From: Hygrophila difformis
Taxonomy: Eukaryota; Streptophyta; Magnoliopsida; Lamiales; Acanthaceae
Reading direction: 5' to 3'
DNA: 64,000 bases
NCBI GenBank assembly: GCA_030278955.1
Contig: JAOANR010000004.1
Coordinates: 53,509,459-53,573,458, forward strand
Part shown: in pieces, positions 10,471 through 21,064 of the stretch
Layout: each line of letters begins with the position of its first letter
How positions within the stretch are numbered: the first letter of the stretch is position 1
Position numbers and translations under genes: made by a program
Notes under the pieces: model-generated
What the model was told of the DNA's origin: nothing
Databases searched by the model: none
The model's input: the letters and a program-made list of their open reading frames with translations, nothing else

Positions 10471-13400
10471 ATGTCAGAATTTTCTAACTTCAATATCATG
10501 GCGTGGAATGTGAGAGGAGTAATGAACCCTCATGGCCGTAGAAGTTTTGCAGATTGTCTTCGGCAACATTCTCCGTCTTTGGCATTTATTTTTGAGCCAC
10601 AAGGTCAATACGATCGTATTCGAAATTTGGTATTTAGCCTGGGATATTTCCCCGTTTGCTTACAAGAATCAGTGGGACGTGCCGGAGGTATTTGGATCTT
10701 GGCAAAATCTGGACAAGCGGTGTCTTATTCAGTCTTCGATATACATGACCGATTCATTACAATCAACTTAAGGCTGGGTACGGTTTCTTGGTTCTGTACT
10801 GCTGTTTATGCTTATCCCAATTATTTCCGTAGAAAATCAAATTGGGAATATATCCGGAATTTAAGTGACCGTATACTTGAGCCATGGATGCTGGTGGGAG
10901 ATTGGAATGAAGTCCTAGCCCCGTCAGAAATTCATGGGGGTGCATTTATTCATGCACGTGCAGATGAGTTTCGTTCTTGTTTAACGGATTGCTGCTTATT
11001 TCATGTCCGCACAGAAGGCTCTCCCTTTACATGGTTTCGTTCTGCCAACTCAGTGCAATTTATTAAAAAACGACTGGATAGATCCCTTGCTAACTTAGGA
11101 TGGATTAATCTGTTTCCCCAAGGACATGTATGTACACTGCCTCGACTTGGATCCGATCACACTCCCCTACTTGTCTCATGTGGTAAACCAGTTGCTCGAG
11201 GATCACCCAAACCTTTCAGATGGGAAGCAATTTGGAGTACAAACCCTAATTTCCTATCATTAGTGACTACTGCTTGGTCTGGGGCGTCTATTCCTTTGCA
11301 CGACCGGTTGCAACACCTTCAAACACTATCTCAGCAGCATTGTGGCCAAGATATGAAGCGGCTACGAAATAGGAAGAGGAAAATTACTCGAAGATTGAAT
11401 GGTCTTAAGAGAGTACTTCACAAAATGGATTCAGTTAGACACATACTTCTGGAGCGACATCTACAAGCTGAATACCAAAAAATCTTGGCTCAAGAGGAAG
11501 TATTCTGGTTCCAGCGAGCTCGGGAAAGCTGGGTGCGATTAGGAGACCGCAACACAGCTTATTTTCATGCACAAGCCAAGTATCATCATCATCGCCAGAA
11601 AATTCATGGGTTATTCCGGGATGACGGCACTTGGTGTACAGGCCAAGACCAGCTGAAGGAAGATGTGCGCCAGTTTCATAAATCTCTATTTGAAGAAGTG
11701 GAAATTGGCCCTGTGGATAATCCCCTTCCATCCTTACCAACCATCTCTAGCCGAGGTTGTACAATTTTTCATAAGCAAGTTTCCTTGGAAGAAGTGGAGG
11801 TCGCATTACATTAGTTCAGATCACTCTCGGCCCCGGGGCCTGATGGGTTTCCACCACTTTTCTATCAGAAATCTTGGCCGGTTGTGGGCAATGATATCTA
11901 CAATATGGTTCGCGAGGCCCTGCAAGTGGGCACCTTTCCAGTGGAATTAGCTAAGGCTTTCATCTGTCTAATTCCTAAGGTCAAGATCCCGGAGTCCATT
12001 CGACAGTTCAGACCCATCACATTATGTAATGTTTCCTACAAGTTCATTTCCAAAGTTCTTGTTAATCGCCTCCGGCCATTACTCTCTTCATATATTTCCT
12101 CGTTTCAATCGGCATTTCTTCCGGGCCGTGGTACAGTGGACAATGCCATCCTTTTACAAGAAATGGTACATTCCTTGTCAGTGACTAATTCTAGGATCAA
12201 GGCAATTATCCTCAAAATTGACCTTCAAAAAGCGTATGACACAGTCCGTTGGTCATTTTTGGAGGAGTGTCTGCTTCAAATGGATCTACCCGCTCCTCTT
12301 TGCCGGATTATCACAACTTGTGTCTCTTCCCCTGTATACTCCATTCTGTGGAATGGTGAGCCCCTTGAACCATTCAAGTCAGAAAGAGGATTGCGGCAGG
12401 GAGACCCCCTTTCGCCCTACCTTTTTAATATAATCATGGAAAGGTTATCGATAACAATTCAACAAGAAGTTTCTCTTGGTCGGTGGCTTCCCATTCATTT
12501 GTCCTCAGACTGTGAAGGAATTTCGCACCTTATATTTGCTGATGACCTAATACTTTGCACTATGGTTGAGGAAGACAGCTTTCGAAGTGTTGTGGATACA
12601 CTCCATCGATTTGCTATCAGCTCGGGTCTTCGGATTAATGTCTCCAAGTCTCATGCGTTTGCATCATTATCTGTTTCGGCCCTGGAACGCCATTGGTTTA
12701 CGAATTTGTCTTCCATTACATTCACTTCACACCTCGGACGTTATCTCGGATTCCCAGTTCATCACGGAAGAGTTCTTGTACGACATTATGAATATCTGCT
12801 AGAAAGGATGGATGATAAGATTTCTAATTGGGCAATGAGACTACTTAACAAAGCAGGTCGGTTAACTCTAGCCCGACATATGCTTGCATCAATCCCAACT
12901 TATGCTATGCAGCTTGGATGGTTGCCCTCGTCGATATGTGACAGGATTGACAGCCGTGTGCGAAACCTGGTATGGAAAGATCACCATGGTAAAGGCCTTA
13001 ACTTGATCAGTTGGCAGCGTATTGCATTACCAAAAAATTGCGGTGGCTTGGGATTGCGTATGGCAAGACACTCGAATACAGCTCTTTTGGGTAAACTAGC
13101 ATTTGATTTATTCTCTGGAAAAAATAAGTTATGGGTCCGTCAGTTAGGGGCTAAGTACCAACCCTCTTTGCCTACATCCGGACGGCTAAAACCTACAGGA
13201 TCCTTTGTTTGGAGGAGTATACGCCGTGCTACCACCGCTCTTTCAAACGGCTTTTCATACCATATAGGTAACGGAAATAACTCTTTATGGTTTGCTCCTT
13301 GGCTTAATGGCCAAACCTTGGGACCTCGGGTATCTTTTGTTCATACCTGTGACACCGATCTTCGTATTAAGGATGTTGTGGCCGGATCCTCTTGGGATTT

Positions 13401-14544
13401 ATCCAGCTTGTATACAACCCTGCCAGAGGAGTTGAGACAGGAAATTCTACTACGACCTTCACCAATCATCCATCCACAGGCAAGTGATGGTTGGATATGG
13501 AAGTTCACAACAAATGGGAGGTATAGTGCGAGATCTGGATATCAATATTTGATTGGCGAGAGTACAAGAGAGGGCGGATGGAATTGGATTTGGAAACCTT
13601 CGCTTCCGGCTAAGATCTGTTTTCTGATTTGGCTCTTGGCCCAGGAAGCTATTCCGTGCAACTCCTTAAGGTTTCACAGGAATCTTGCGACATCCCCGCT
13701 CTGTGGAATATGTGGTATGTTTGAAGAAAACTGGCAACATTGTTTTTTCTATTGTCAATGGACCAGATTTGTTTGGCAAGCTTTAGGAGTGGAGATCCCT
13801 ACAGATTTGGAGACATTGGAAGCTTCTGATGTGCGTTATTGGCTTCGTAATATGGTGCATATATTTGGAAATATATTTGCAGCTGGTTTATGGGGCGTGT
13901 GGAGAGAACGGAATGCTAGGGTTTTCCAAAGCAAATACACTTCCCACTATGGCGTGCTCAGAAGGATATCTCACTTTGCTGACGCTTTTGGAAAATCTCA
14001 ACCCATAGGCCTGATCAACAAAAATACTTCTCGTCTTGCTTGTTGGAACATGTTCTCATGGGAAGGGAATTTCTTGCATACTGATGGATCTTTGATACTA
14101 CATCTTGGTCGAGCGGGGTATGGTGCTGTTATTAGAGACTGTACTGGTAAGTGGATTGGTGGAGTTTCGGGCCAATTGGGCAATGTCAGTGTGTTACATG
14201 CTGAATTAGCTGCTGTGCTACATGGGTTGCGGTTGGCTAAAGAGATTGGTGTGGATGAAATATGTTGTGTATTAGACTCCATGGATGCATTACGACATAT
14301 AAATTCGGAGCCTAATAATAATCATCGAATGGCAGGTCTTTTATACAACATTAAGGAGATTCGACAGGAATTCCAAGTTTGTCGGTTTGAACACATATGG
14401 AGAGAGGGCAACGCTGTTGCAGATTCCCTTGCTAAGCGTGGTGTGGAAGAGGAAGCATTTTACACAACATGGGCATTCCCACCAGATTCATTGAAGCCGC
14501 TCCTAACTGCAGATGCTGTGGGAACCTGGTTCCCACGGTGCTGA
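10471..14544 (+). pseudogene. LINE-A ORF2: endonuclease, reverse transcriptase, RNase H, with one in-frame stop
   Basis: The frame runs from ATG at 10471 (MSEFSNF, matching the LINE-B start) to TGA at 14542-14544, with a single TAG at 11812-11814. Upstream of the stop is an AP-type endonuclease domain (WNVRG, GDWNEV, SDHTPL). Downstream are the reverse transcriptase (FLPGRG, GLRQGDPLSPYLFN, FADDLI), a zf-RVT region (PAKICFLIWLLAQEAIP, C-x2-C then H and C residues) and a C-terminal RNase H domain (HTDGS, HAELAA, LDSMDA, NAVADSLAKRG). At the TAG position LINE-B has a Gln codon in the same context, directly before the conserved APGPDGF block, so a C-to-T change is the simplest explanation. The frame is not otherwise shifted. 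Confidence 0.88.
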
Positions 14545-15009
14545 ACTCTGTATATTAGGAGCCTTTTGGTTTTGTTTTCTTAAATTTCACTGTACTTCAC
14601 TAGCCTGAATAGGCTGATATGCAAAAAAAAATACTTATTATTATTCAACAAGTACTGATATAACACATTTAAAATGTTAGTCAAAACGTTTTTATAACAA
14701 ACAAAATATAGAATACTTAGTGATATTACTATTTGACTTTGACTTATTATGAAGTATACTGTATAATATATTTTTAAAATTTATATATTTGAAATATTGT
14801 CAATAAGTGACATTAATGTGTTGTGAGGCCGGGTATCGTAGAAAAAGATTTCATGTACTGTACAAGTTTGTGGACTAGGCTCATTAGAAATTGAAGATAA
14901 GAATTGGGCTTTCCTTGTCTTTTCATTTTTACTTTATTACATACATGTGGGCCTGAGAGATCATTTTGACTGAATTATTATTGTAATGCTTAAATCCTTT
15001 TCCAATTTA

Positions 15010-15283
15010 CTCCTATTCCTTATTCTTATTAATAGTCGTTTTAGGAATAAACACATTTATCAAGGATTGTAATCATTATTTTGTATTATTCAACTTTTAC
15101 CCATATGTGTTTTCTTTGGGAATAAAAAATAAAATTGGAGTGGAGAGAGAATGCACAATATTCTAGAAATATCTTTTATGATAATATAGGGGTAATATTG
15201 GAAAAGTATGAGATAAATATGTAAAGTGACAACTATTTTATTTCTAAAAAGACAACTAAAAAGAAATAGAGGGTGAGAGGGAG
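15010..15283. mobile_element. TIR element, complete copy of a duplicated MITE
   Basis: TA-flanked, left end CTCCTATTCC, right end GAGAGGGAG. The arms extend inward (TAGTCGTTTTAGGAATAAA and, reversed from the right, TAGTTGTCTTTTTAGAAATAAA). The positions 15023-15288 are repeated at 16423-16688 with only two mismatches. Confidence 0.65.
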
Positions 15284-15288
15284 TATAT
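15023..15288 (+). repeat. 266-bp direct repeat, copy 1
   Basis: Identical to 16423-16688 except at two positions (15092 and 15103). The offset is exactly 1400 bp. Copy 2 starts at the base directly after a Helitron CTAG end. Confidence 0.9.
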
Positions 15289-16422
15289 TATCTAATTTAA
15301 ACTTAATTTTTTTATATTCTCTTTTAAAAAATCACATCAAATTAATATAGAAAGTAATTTTTTTTTGGCGGAATTATAGAAGGTAATACTAAATAGCCCA
15401 ATAGATATGTAATGACCAAAAAATTATTTTAGTTTAATTTAATTAGCATTAAGTCAATTTTATAATTCTTTAATAGTATTTTATAAAAATTATGTATAAA
15501 ATTAAATTATATATTACCAAATTAACGTTATGATTTCAAGTAACATCTAACCAACGGACATTAATATAATTATTATGTTATTTAACTTTCATAGCGAACT
15601 TAAAAAATAATAAAAAAAATAAAAAGAATAGCTTGGCCCGCAAGTTGATCCGCACCCGCCGCGTGCTTGCCCTAGCGACGACAAGTTTAAACCGGCTTCC
15701 AAACGAGCATCTATTTGTTCAACCCAACACAACATTTAGGGAGGGTGGGGCGGGCTGGCCCAACAGGCCGAGCCAATTTTGACACCTCCATGTAAAGATG
15801 TATCCTATATTTATATGTAAGTTATTACTTAATATTAAAGGTATAATAACACTCTAAAAATAAGAGAAAAAACTAATTTGATATTCAACTATTTTTAACT
15901 TCTTTTAATTGAATAAATATAATATGAGAATTATAAATTAATTATTAAATTTATATTAGTCGAAGAATAACATTGATTTGGGGAAATTGGGAAGATAAAT
16001 ACAATAAACCGAAAGACGAATGTACTACAGAATGTCATTTATAAGTTAAGTAATGATTATAAATATATCTAGCAAAATGATATATTAAAAAATGCAAAAT
16101 CAAATATATTACAAAATTTTTTATAGTAAATTTATAAATTAAGTAATGTGAAATTATTATGGGCTAAATCAATCAAATAAGAAGATTATGAAAATAGCTT
16201 AACTGTCAAAGTTGCTAAACCACTTTGTCATATTTTTACTTACAAACCATTTTGTCATATTTTTACTTACAAACCACTTTGTCATATTTCTCTCAATAAT
16301 GTGGTTAGAAATGGCATAACTCAAAATTACGTAATAAAATATTTAAAATCTTAAAATATTATGTTATTTCTTTTTTCAATGTAAATTTAATTTCCCGCGC
16401 ATTGCGCGGGCAGGTACGCTAG
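15289..16422 (+). mobile_element. Helitron 3' part, probably 5'-truncated
   Basis: The 3' end is typical of plant Helitrons: a perfect 7-bp stem with 3-base loop (CCCGCGC-ATT-GCGCGGG, 16394-16410), an 8-base spacer, then CTAG at 16419-16422 followed by T. Inside, a unit of about 30 bp (ACCACTTTGTCATATTTTTA) is repeated nearly three times at 16218-16300. A GC-rich patch at 15630-15780 ends with a GCCAATTTTGACACC-like word often seen at the ends of other repeats. No protein is encoded, and a 5' TC end adjoining an A is not evident at the left boundary. Confidence 0.7.
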
Positions 16423-16688
16423 TTCTTATTAATAGTCGTTTTAGGAATAAACACATTTATCAAGGATTGTAATCATTATTTTGTATTATTCCACTTTTAC
16501 CCCTATGTGTTTTCTTTGGGAATAAAAAATAAAATTGGAGTGGAGAGAGAATGCACAATATTCTAGAAATATCTTTTATGATAATATAGGGGTAATATTG
16601 GAAAAGTATGAGATAAATATGTAAAGTGACAACTATTTTATTTCTAAAAAGACAACTAAAAAGAAATAGAGGGTGAGAGGGAGTATAT
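16423..16688 (+). repeat. 266-bp direct repeat, copy 2 (MITE lacking its left end)
   Basis: Second copy of 15023-15288, 264 of 266 positions identical. It lacks the first 13 bases of the MITE and starts exactly at the Helitron terminus. Confidence 0.9.
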
Positions 16689-16689
16689 A

Positions 16690-18500
16690 TGTTCAAATAC
16701 TTAATTCCCTTGAGAAGCTTATTTTATTTGTGTATATTCTAAACACTCATAAATCCAGTTATGGGTTTGATTTTTCAAATTTGAATTTGATCTTTCCTTT
16801 CAATATGAAGCATCATTCCACCATATTCATAAATTAAAATTTGTTTTAATATTTTTCTTTTCATATTTTTTTTTTCAGTTATAGAGAATAAATGGTAAAG
16901 AATGAAGAAAGAAAAGTCGAGATTCAGACCATAATCATGAAATGAACATTATGTAATTGCATGTGTTGGTCGTTGTATAGGACTGATTTTTTTTTTAATT
17001 TTTGATTTACGTAGAGATCAAGGTAAATAAGAACAAAAAAAAAAAAACTATTTAAAAATGTTTGAAGCCTTATTTGAATTTCTCTCCTCCTCTCTTTGGT
17101 TCGCCCTTTAGATACTGATGTTTCATTTTGAATGCTTTGGTTTTTTCCACGAAGAATCTTTTTCCCTTGTATGTAGTGTACTGTATATTGATGGACCTCA
17201 GAACTATGTGGCACACGTGCTTTGCTGTCAATGCCACGTGGAGAATTTCAATGCCATGTCGATCGATACTGCCGTAGCCCATAGGTCGTAGACTTGTAGT
17301 ATCTAGGAGTATAATACTCCTGATATAGCCCCGAACCCATTTAAATAAATAAATTGGAGAAATTCAAATTTTGAAAGAGTTATTCGGATTTTGAGGGGAA
17401 AGAAAATTTCATTTCATTTGAACAGTAAGGATCGATATTCAATTAAACAATAGTAGTAGTTAAATTGATACACCAACAATAATTTGGAATTCACATTAAA
17501 AATATTGGCGACTTCTAGGATAGCTGCATAGGCAATCACTTAGGTATCATTTAATTGTTGTTGAATTCCCGGAAAGTGTTGTTGAACTAAACATGATAAC
17601 CACACTTGTTGAAACAACAACGTAGCAGTGTATGGCAGTTGGAGTTCAGTAGATTATCTGAACTGCCAAAAATAATATTCTAGTAGTTAAAATTTTTCTT
17701 CTCACATTGTTGTGTATGAAAGGTCGAAAGTTGGAACCAAGGAAACTATCGTGATGTCTCTGTTCACTTAATTCCTACAAGTAGGAGGACTTGTAAGCTG
17801 CCTGAATGCAAAAGGATAAAGGCCCTATAAATAAATAAATAAATCAATCAATCAATAGAACTTTAATAATGATACTACTGTATGCAGTATCTCCAAAGAT
17901 GAATATACATATTTTTTTCTGAAAAAAATAGAGTTGATGTACTGTTAATTCAATCTCAAAAATCCCAACTCACACAAGAGACATTCATAGTAGTATTAAA
18001 TAATTGAGCAAGTGACATTTTGGTTGCATCTGGATTTGCCAAACTAATCCAAAAGTTCCAACTGGTAATAGGACATAGTGGGGCTTAGAGACGGGACCCG
18101 TTTTTGTTTCCGTGCTTCTGTTGTTTTGGTCGATTCAATAAAACTCCCTGTGTAGTGTGTACGAGATCACACATATACCAACACTTTGTCCTCTTTGTTG
18201 TTTTGGGTAAATACTGATTTCTGAATAGTGTGCGCTCAGTTTGTGTCCCAGAAATGAATGGTAAAAAAAAAAAGGGAACACAAGAACTCACTATTTGATT
18301 GAATTATTCAAACATTGCAATGATACTCTTACATTGAACAACCTCATTCAAAAGTGCATTACTGTCTTAACAAAGCACGGGGTACATTTTGGTCCTAACA
18401 AACGTCGACGTTGATACAATAACGGCCAATAAAACAGTAACATAGTACAAATGGTGAATGACAAAAGAATTACACAAACACCCAAGGGTCCTAGAAGTAG
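16690..18500. other. intergenic DNA downstream of the kinase gene
   Basis: No gene recognised. A tetranucleotide microsatellite (AAAT then AATC units) lies at about 17829-17860. The part next to 18500 probably contains the 3' untranslated region of the minus-strand kinase gene. Confidence 0.4.
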
Positions 18501-18515
18501 AACCCAAACGCCTAG

Positions 18516-19916
18516 CTATGTCCGAGCGGTTTTCTTCACCGAAGAGCCTCGGTTTCTGCCACGAGCCCTAACAACCACCACGGGCCGAGTATTACTCTTC
18601 TCGACAAACCTACAGCTTTCGAATCTTAGACTTGGCACTTTCTTCACCAATGATTCCATCTTCGGTTCCTTTTCCTCGCCATCATCGCGGAAGTGGGATT
18701 CGCCATTGGGTCCGGACATTAGCTCCATTAAGTTGCTCCGGAACCCCAATTCCGAGTACACTTTTTGTGAATTCACCAGCGTTCCCGTTCTTCCAACCTT
18801 ATGATTAAGGTTCCGTCCTATTTGCTCGCAACCCATTGCCACCCCCTTGGAATCCAAATTCCTCGATCCAACCGGCCTCACCACGGTTCCCACGGCCATG
18901 CAAGGATTCGTCCCCAACCCGTTGGCCCAAGAACGGACCGGGACCAACTTACTCAACTCGGTCAAGCACACCACCACCTCCTTCATGGATGGCCTCCTCT
19001 CCCGGCAGGACCTCACACATTTCGCCGCCAACACCGCCAGCATCTTCCTCACCAGAACATCCCTAGGCGGCACAATCCGGGGATCAAAGAGGGACGACAA
19101 TTTCCTCTTTCGAATCAACGGAATCGCCCAATCGACAATCGAAGGCGGGGAATAAGCCAAATCAATTGCCTTCCTACCACTGATCATCTCCAAGAGCAAT
19201 ATCCCGAAACTGAAAACATCAGTCTTTGTGCTCAAATTATCGGGAGTTACGTAACAGGGGTCCAAATATCCCATTGTTCCCGCCGGGGGAGTGGATTTCA
19301 GCCTGTAATCATCGGCGCATCTCAATGCCAGCCCGAAATCGCCGAGCCTGGCATTGAAATTCCTGTCGATCAAAACATTGGCGGATTTTATGTCCCTGTG
19401 GATTACAGGGGGTGTTAGGGAATGCAGGGTATCGATTGCCCTGGCGGTTTGTAGAGCCAATTTGAGGCGGCGGCCCCAATTGGGAGGCCGGCGGGAAGTG
19501 GAGTGGAGGACGTCGTAGAGTGTGCCGTTGCTCATGAATTCGACGACGAGGAGACGGTTGTTACGGGATTCGGTCCCGTTGGTGGCGAAGCCGACGAGAT
19601 TGACCAATCCAGGGCTGCGGAGGTTGGAGAGGATGTCGATTTCGTTGTCGACCTCGTTGCCGGAGGAGTTGTCGTGGAGGGAGGAGGACACGGCGATGGC
19701 GGAGGGCTTCTTGATGGCGACGTGGCGGCCGCCGCTCAGAACGCCCTTGTAGACGAGGCCGTGGCTGCCCCGGCCGAGGAGTTTGGCGTCGGAGAAATTG
19801 TTGGTGGCTAATTGGAGGTCCTGGTAATCGAATTGCTGGATTTTGAGGGGCTTTTGGGAATTGGAAATGGAAGTGAGGAGGGAGGATTCAGGTTTGCAGG
19901 AAGAGAGGTAGCCCAT
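18516..19916 (-). CDS. receptor-like cytoplasmic Ser/Thr kinase, At3g51990/At5g23170 type
   Basis: A 466-residue intronless kinase. The glycine loop is GRGSHGLVY (about 48-56) and the ATP-anchoring Lys is in VAIKK (about 69). The catalytic loop is HRDIKSAN (173-180), the metal-binding DFG is at 193-195, and the activation segment ends GTMGYLDPCY as in plant receptor-like kinases. There is no signal peptide or membrane segment. The start MGYLSSC has Gly2 and a nearby Cys, fitting N-myristoylation plus palmitoylation, so attachment to the inner plasma membrane is likely (inference). The C-terminus is basic and ends in an Arg/Gly-rich RARGRNRG region. The MGYLS start and overall layout match the Arabidopsis proteins named from memory. 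A TATATA sequence about 85 bp upstream of the start could be the TATA box. The long plus-strand ORFs across it are antisense shadows. Confidence 0.88.
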   Translation of the reverse strand: MGYLSSCKPESSLLTSISNSQKPLKIQQFDYQDLQLATNNFSDAKLLGRGSHGLVYKGVLSGGRHVAIKKPSAIAVSSSLHDNSSGNEVDNEIDILSNLRSPGLVNLVGFATNGTESRNNRLLVVEFMSNGTLYDVLHSTSRRPPNWGRRLKLALQTARAIDTLHSLTPPVIHRDIKSANVLIDRNFNARLGDFGLALRCADDYRLKSTPPAGTMGYLDPCYVTPDNLSTKTDVFSFGILLLEMISGRKAIDLAYSPPSIVDWAIPLIRKRKLSSLFDPRIVPPRDVLVRKMLAVLAAKCVRSCRERRPSMKEVVVCLTELSKLVPVRSWANGLGTNPCMAVGTVVRPVGSRNLDSKGVAMGCEQIGRNLNHKVGRTGTLVNSQKVYSELGFRSNLMELMSGPNGESHFRDDGEEKEPKMESLVKKVPSLRFESCRFVEKSNTRPVVVVRARGRNRGSSVKKTART

Positions 19917-19997
19917 GAGGAGAATTGAACAATAATGGAAATGACAAGAAACTGATAGTAGAATACTTGTAGAAATAGGAGTGGATTATGGAAGCAT

Positions 19998-20007
19998 ATA
20001 TATGGAG
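19998..20007 (-). promoter_or_regulatory. possible TATA box of the kinase gene
   Basis: CATATATATG on the minus strand, about 85 bp before the ATG. Position and composition are plausible; there is no other support. Confidence 0.3.
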
Positions 20008-20009
20008 AT

Positions 20010-20800
20010 ATGATGGTGGTGAAGTTGGAGATATGTTTGGTGGTGTGGAACTAACAATGGATTGAGATTGAGATTGAGATTTGAGAATTAGAACTTACAG
20101 GAGGTGAAGGAAACAATGAAGCAAGAAGGGGTGGGTGTCCCTGTGGGGATTGGTGGCCTCAACTCACCACTCACCACTCCCTCAATATGGCCATTCATCA
20201 ATTTCCCATCTTTGTTATGTTTTCCTTTTTCTTTTCTTATAATTCAATTTCCCACATAAATTCTAGTATTCCCCTACTTTTTTTTTTTGGATAAGAACTT
20301 TTTATTTTTTGGATACATAAAAATAAATAAAAAATATATTAAAATTTTAGATTTTTATTCTTTACAAGACTAAAATATTTATATTATTGATACATTAATT
20401 TTTTTTATATTTCAATATAATTTAAAATTGTATAAATTAAAATAATTATATATAATATTGTGGTTGGATGGTTGGGTGGTTACTGATAAAGTATGTAAAA
20501 TTTGGGTGGTTGGGTTGGGACTTGGGATTGATATTGATGAGTTGGATGAAAGAGAAATTAATTAAATAATGAGATAGTTGGATGGTTGGATGATTGGAAT
20601 GGTTATGAATATAGATAGTCTAAGGCCCCATGTCAAGTCCTCAACCCAGGCCAAGGATAGTTATCTCACGTTATTGTAACTTTTAAAATCTTTCAATTCA
20701 GCGGTATCTTTTTATTCCATAATTATGAATATATTTAGAAAAAAGTTTAAAAATTGTTTTATTAGACATCTATTCATTATATACATCTTTTATACCAATA
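20010..20800. other. kinase upstream region, AT-rich
   Basis: No gene. A TTGGATGGTTGG-like word recurs at 20463-20600. It should contain the kinase promoter. Confidence 0.35.
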
Positions 20801-20812
20801 AACGCATTGAAA

Positions 20813-20969
20813 GGGGATCGGGACTTAGCCCAAGTGGTTAAGCCCTGGCTCAGGTTGAGAGTTCGATTCCCACCCAGCCCCTATCTCTCCCCCTTTTTCC
20901 CTTTGTAATTGTGTGGCATGGGCTCCCACCACTTTCCTAGCCTGTATAGGCTGTTCAGCAAAAAAAAAA
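20813..20969 (+). mobile_element. SINE-1 family, best copy
   Basis: About 157 bp. The tRNA-related head has an A-box-like TAGCCCAAGTGG and a B-box GAGTTCGATTCC. The body contains TGTAATTGTGTGGCATGGGC. The 3' end is the stem-loop AGCCT-GTAT-AGGCT followed by GTTCAGC and an A-run. Flanking repeats GCATTGAAA at 20804-20812 and 20971-20979 are target-site duplications. The tail matches that of LINE-A. Confidence 0.8.
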
Positions 20970-20999
20970 TGCATTGAAAAAGTTTATTATTATTATTTC

Positions 21000-21062
21000 C
21001 AAGTAGCCAGAGAATGAGGTGGTGCTAGGAGATCATGCTATACAAATTACGAATGAATAAAT
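21000..21062 (-). mobile_element. SINE-1 fragment, degraded
   Basis: On the reverse strand it resembles the 3' half of the SINE-1 body as seen at 47162-47220 (TATAAATT and CCCACTACC-like blocks). Similarity is modest. Confidence 0.3.
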
Positions 21063-21064
21063 GT

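Larger units (their letters stand above)
8700..14631 (+). mobile_element. LINE-A, L1-type retrotransposon with RNase H
   Basis: A near full-length plant L1-type element: a 5' leader of roughly 250 bp (start not exactly fixed), ORF1 at 8983-10392, ORF2 at 10471-14544, and a 3' end at 14601-14631 with the stem-loop AGCCT-GAAT-AGGCT followed by GATATGC and nine A. Convincing target-site repeats were not found. ORF2 has one in-frame stop at 11812, so this copy is probably not autonomous. It is in the same family as LINE-B at 23300-29114 on the other strand. Confidence 0.9.

Noticed and set aside
11815..11883. Frameshift in LINE-A ORF2
   Set aside because: The codon phase before and after the gap is the same; only one in-frame TAG separates the two open stretches.
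14601..14660. Target-site duplication for LINE-A
   Set aside because: TACTTATTATTATT after the A-tail and CACTTATAATAT near 8745 are both AT-rich and match only partly.
18801..19811. Several plus-strand ORFs of 76-205 codons
   Set aside because: They are antisense to the intact kinase and have low-complexity Pro/His/Arg-rich sequences with no domains.
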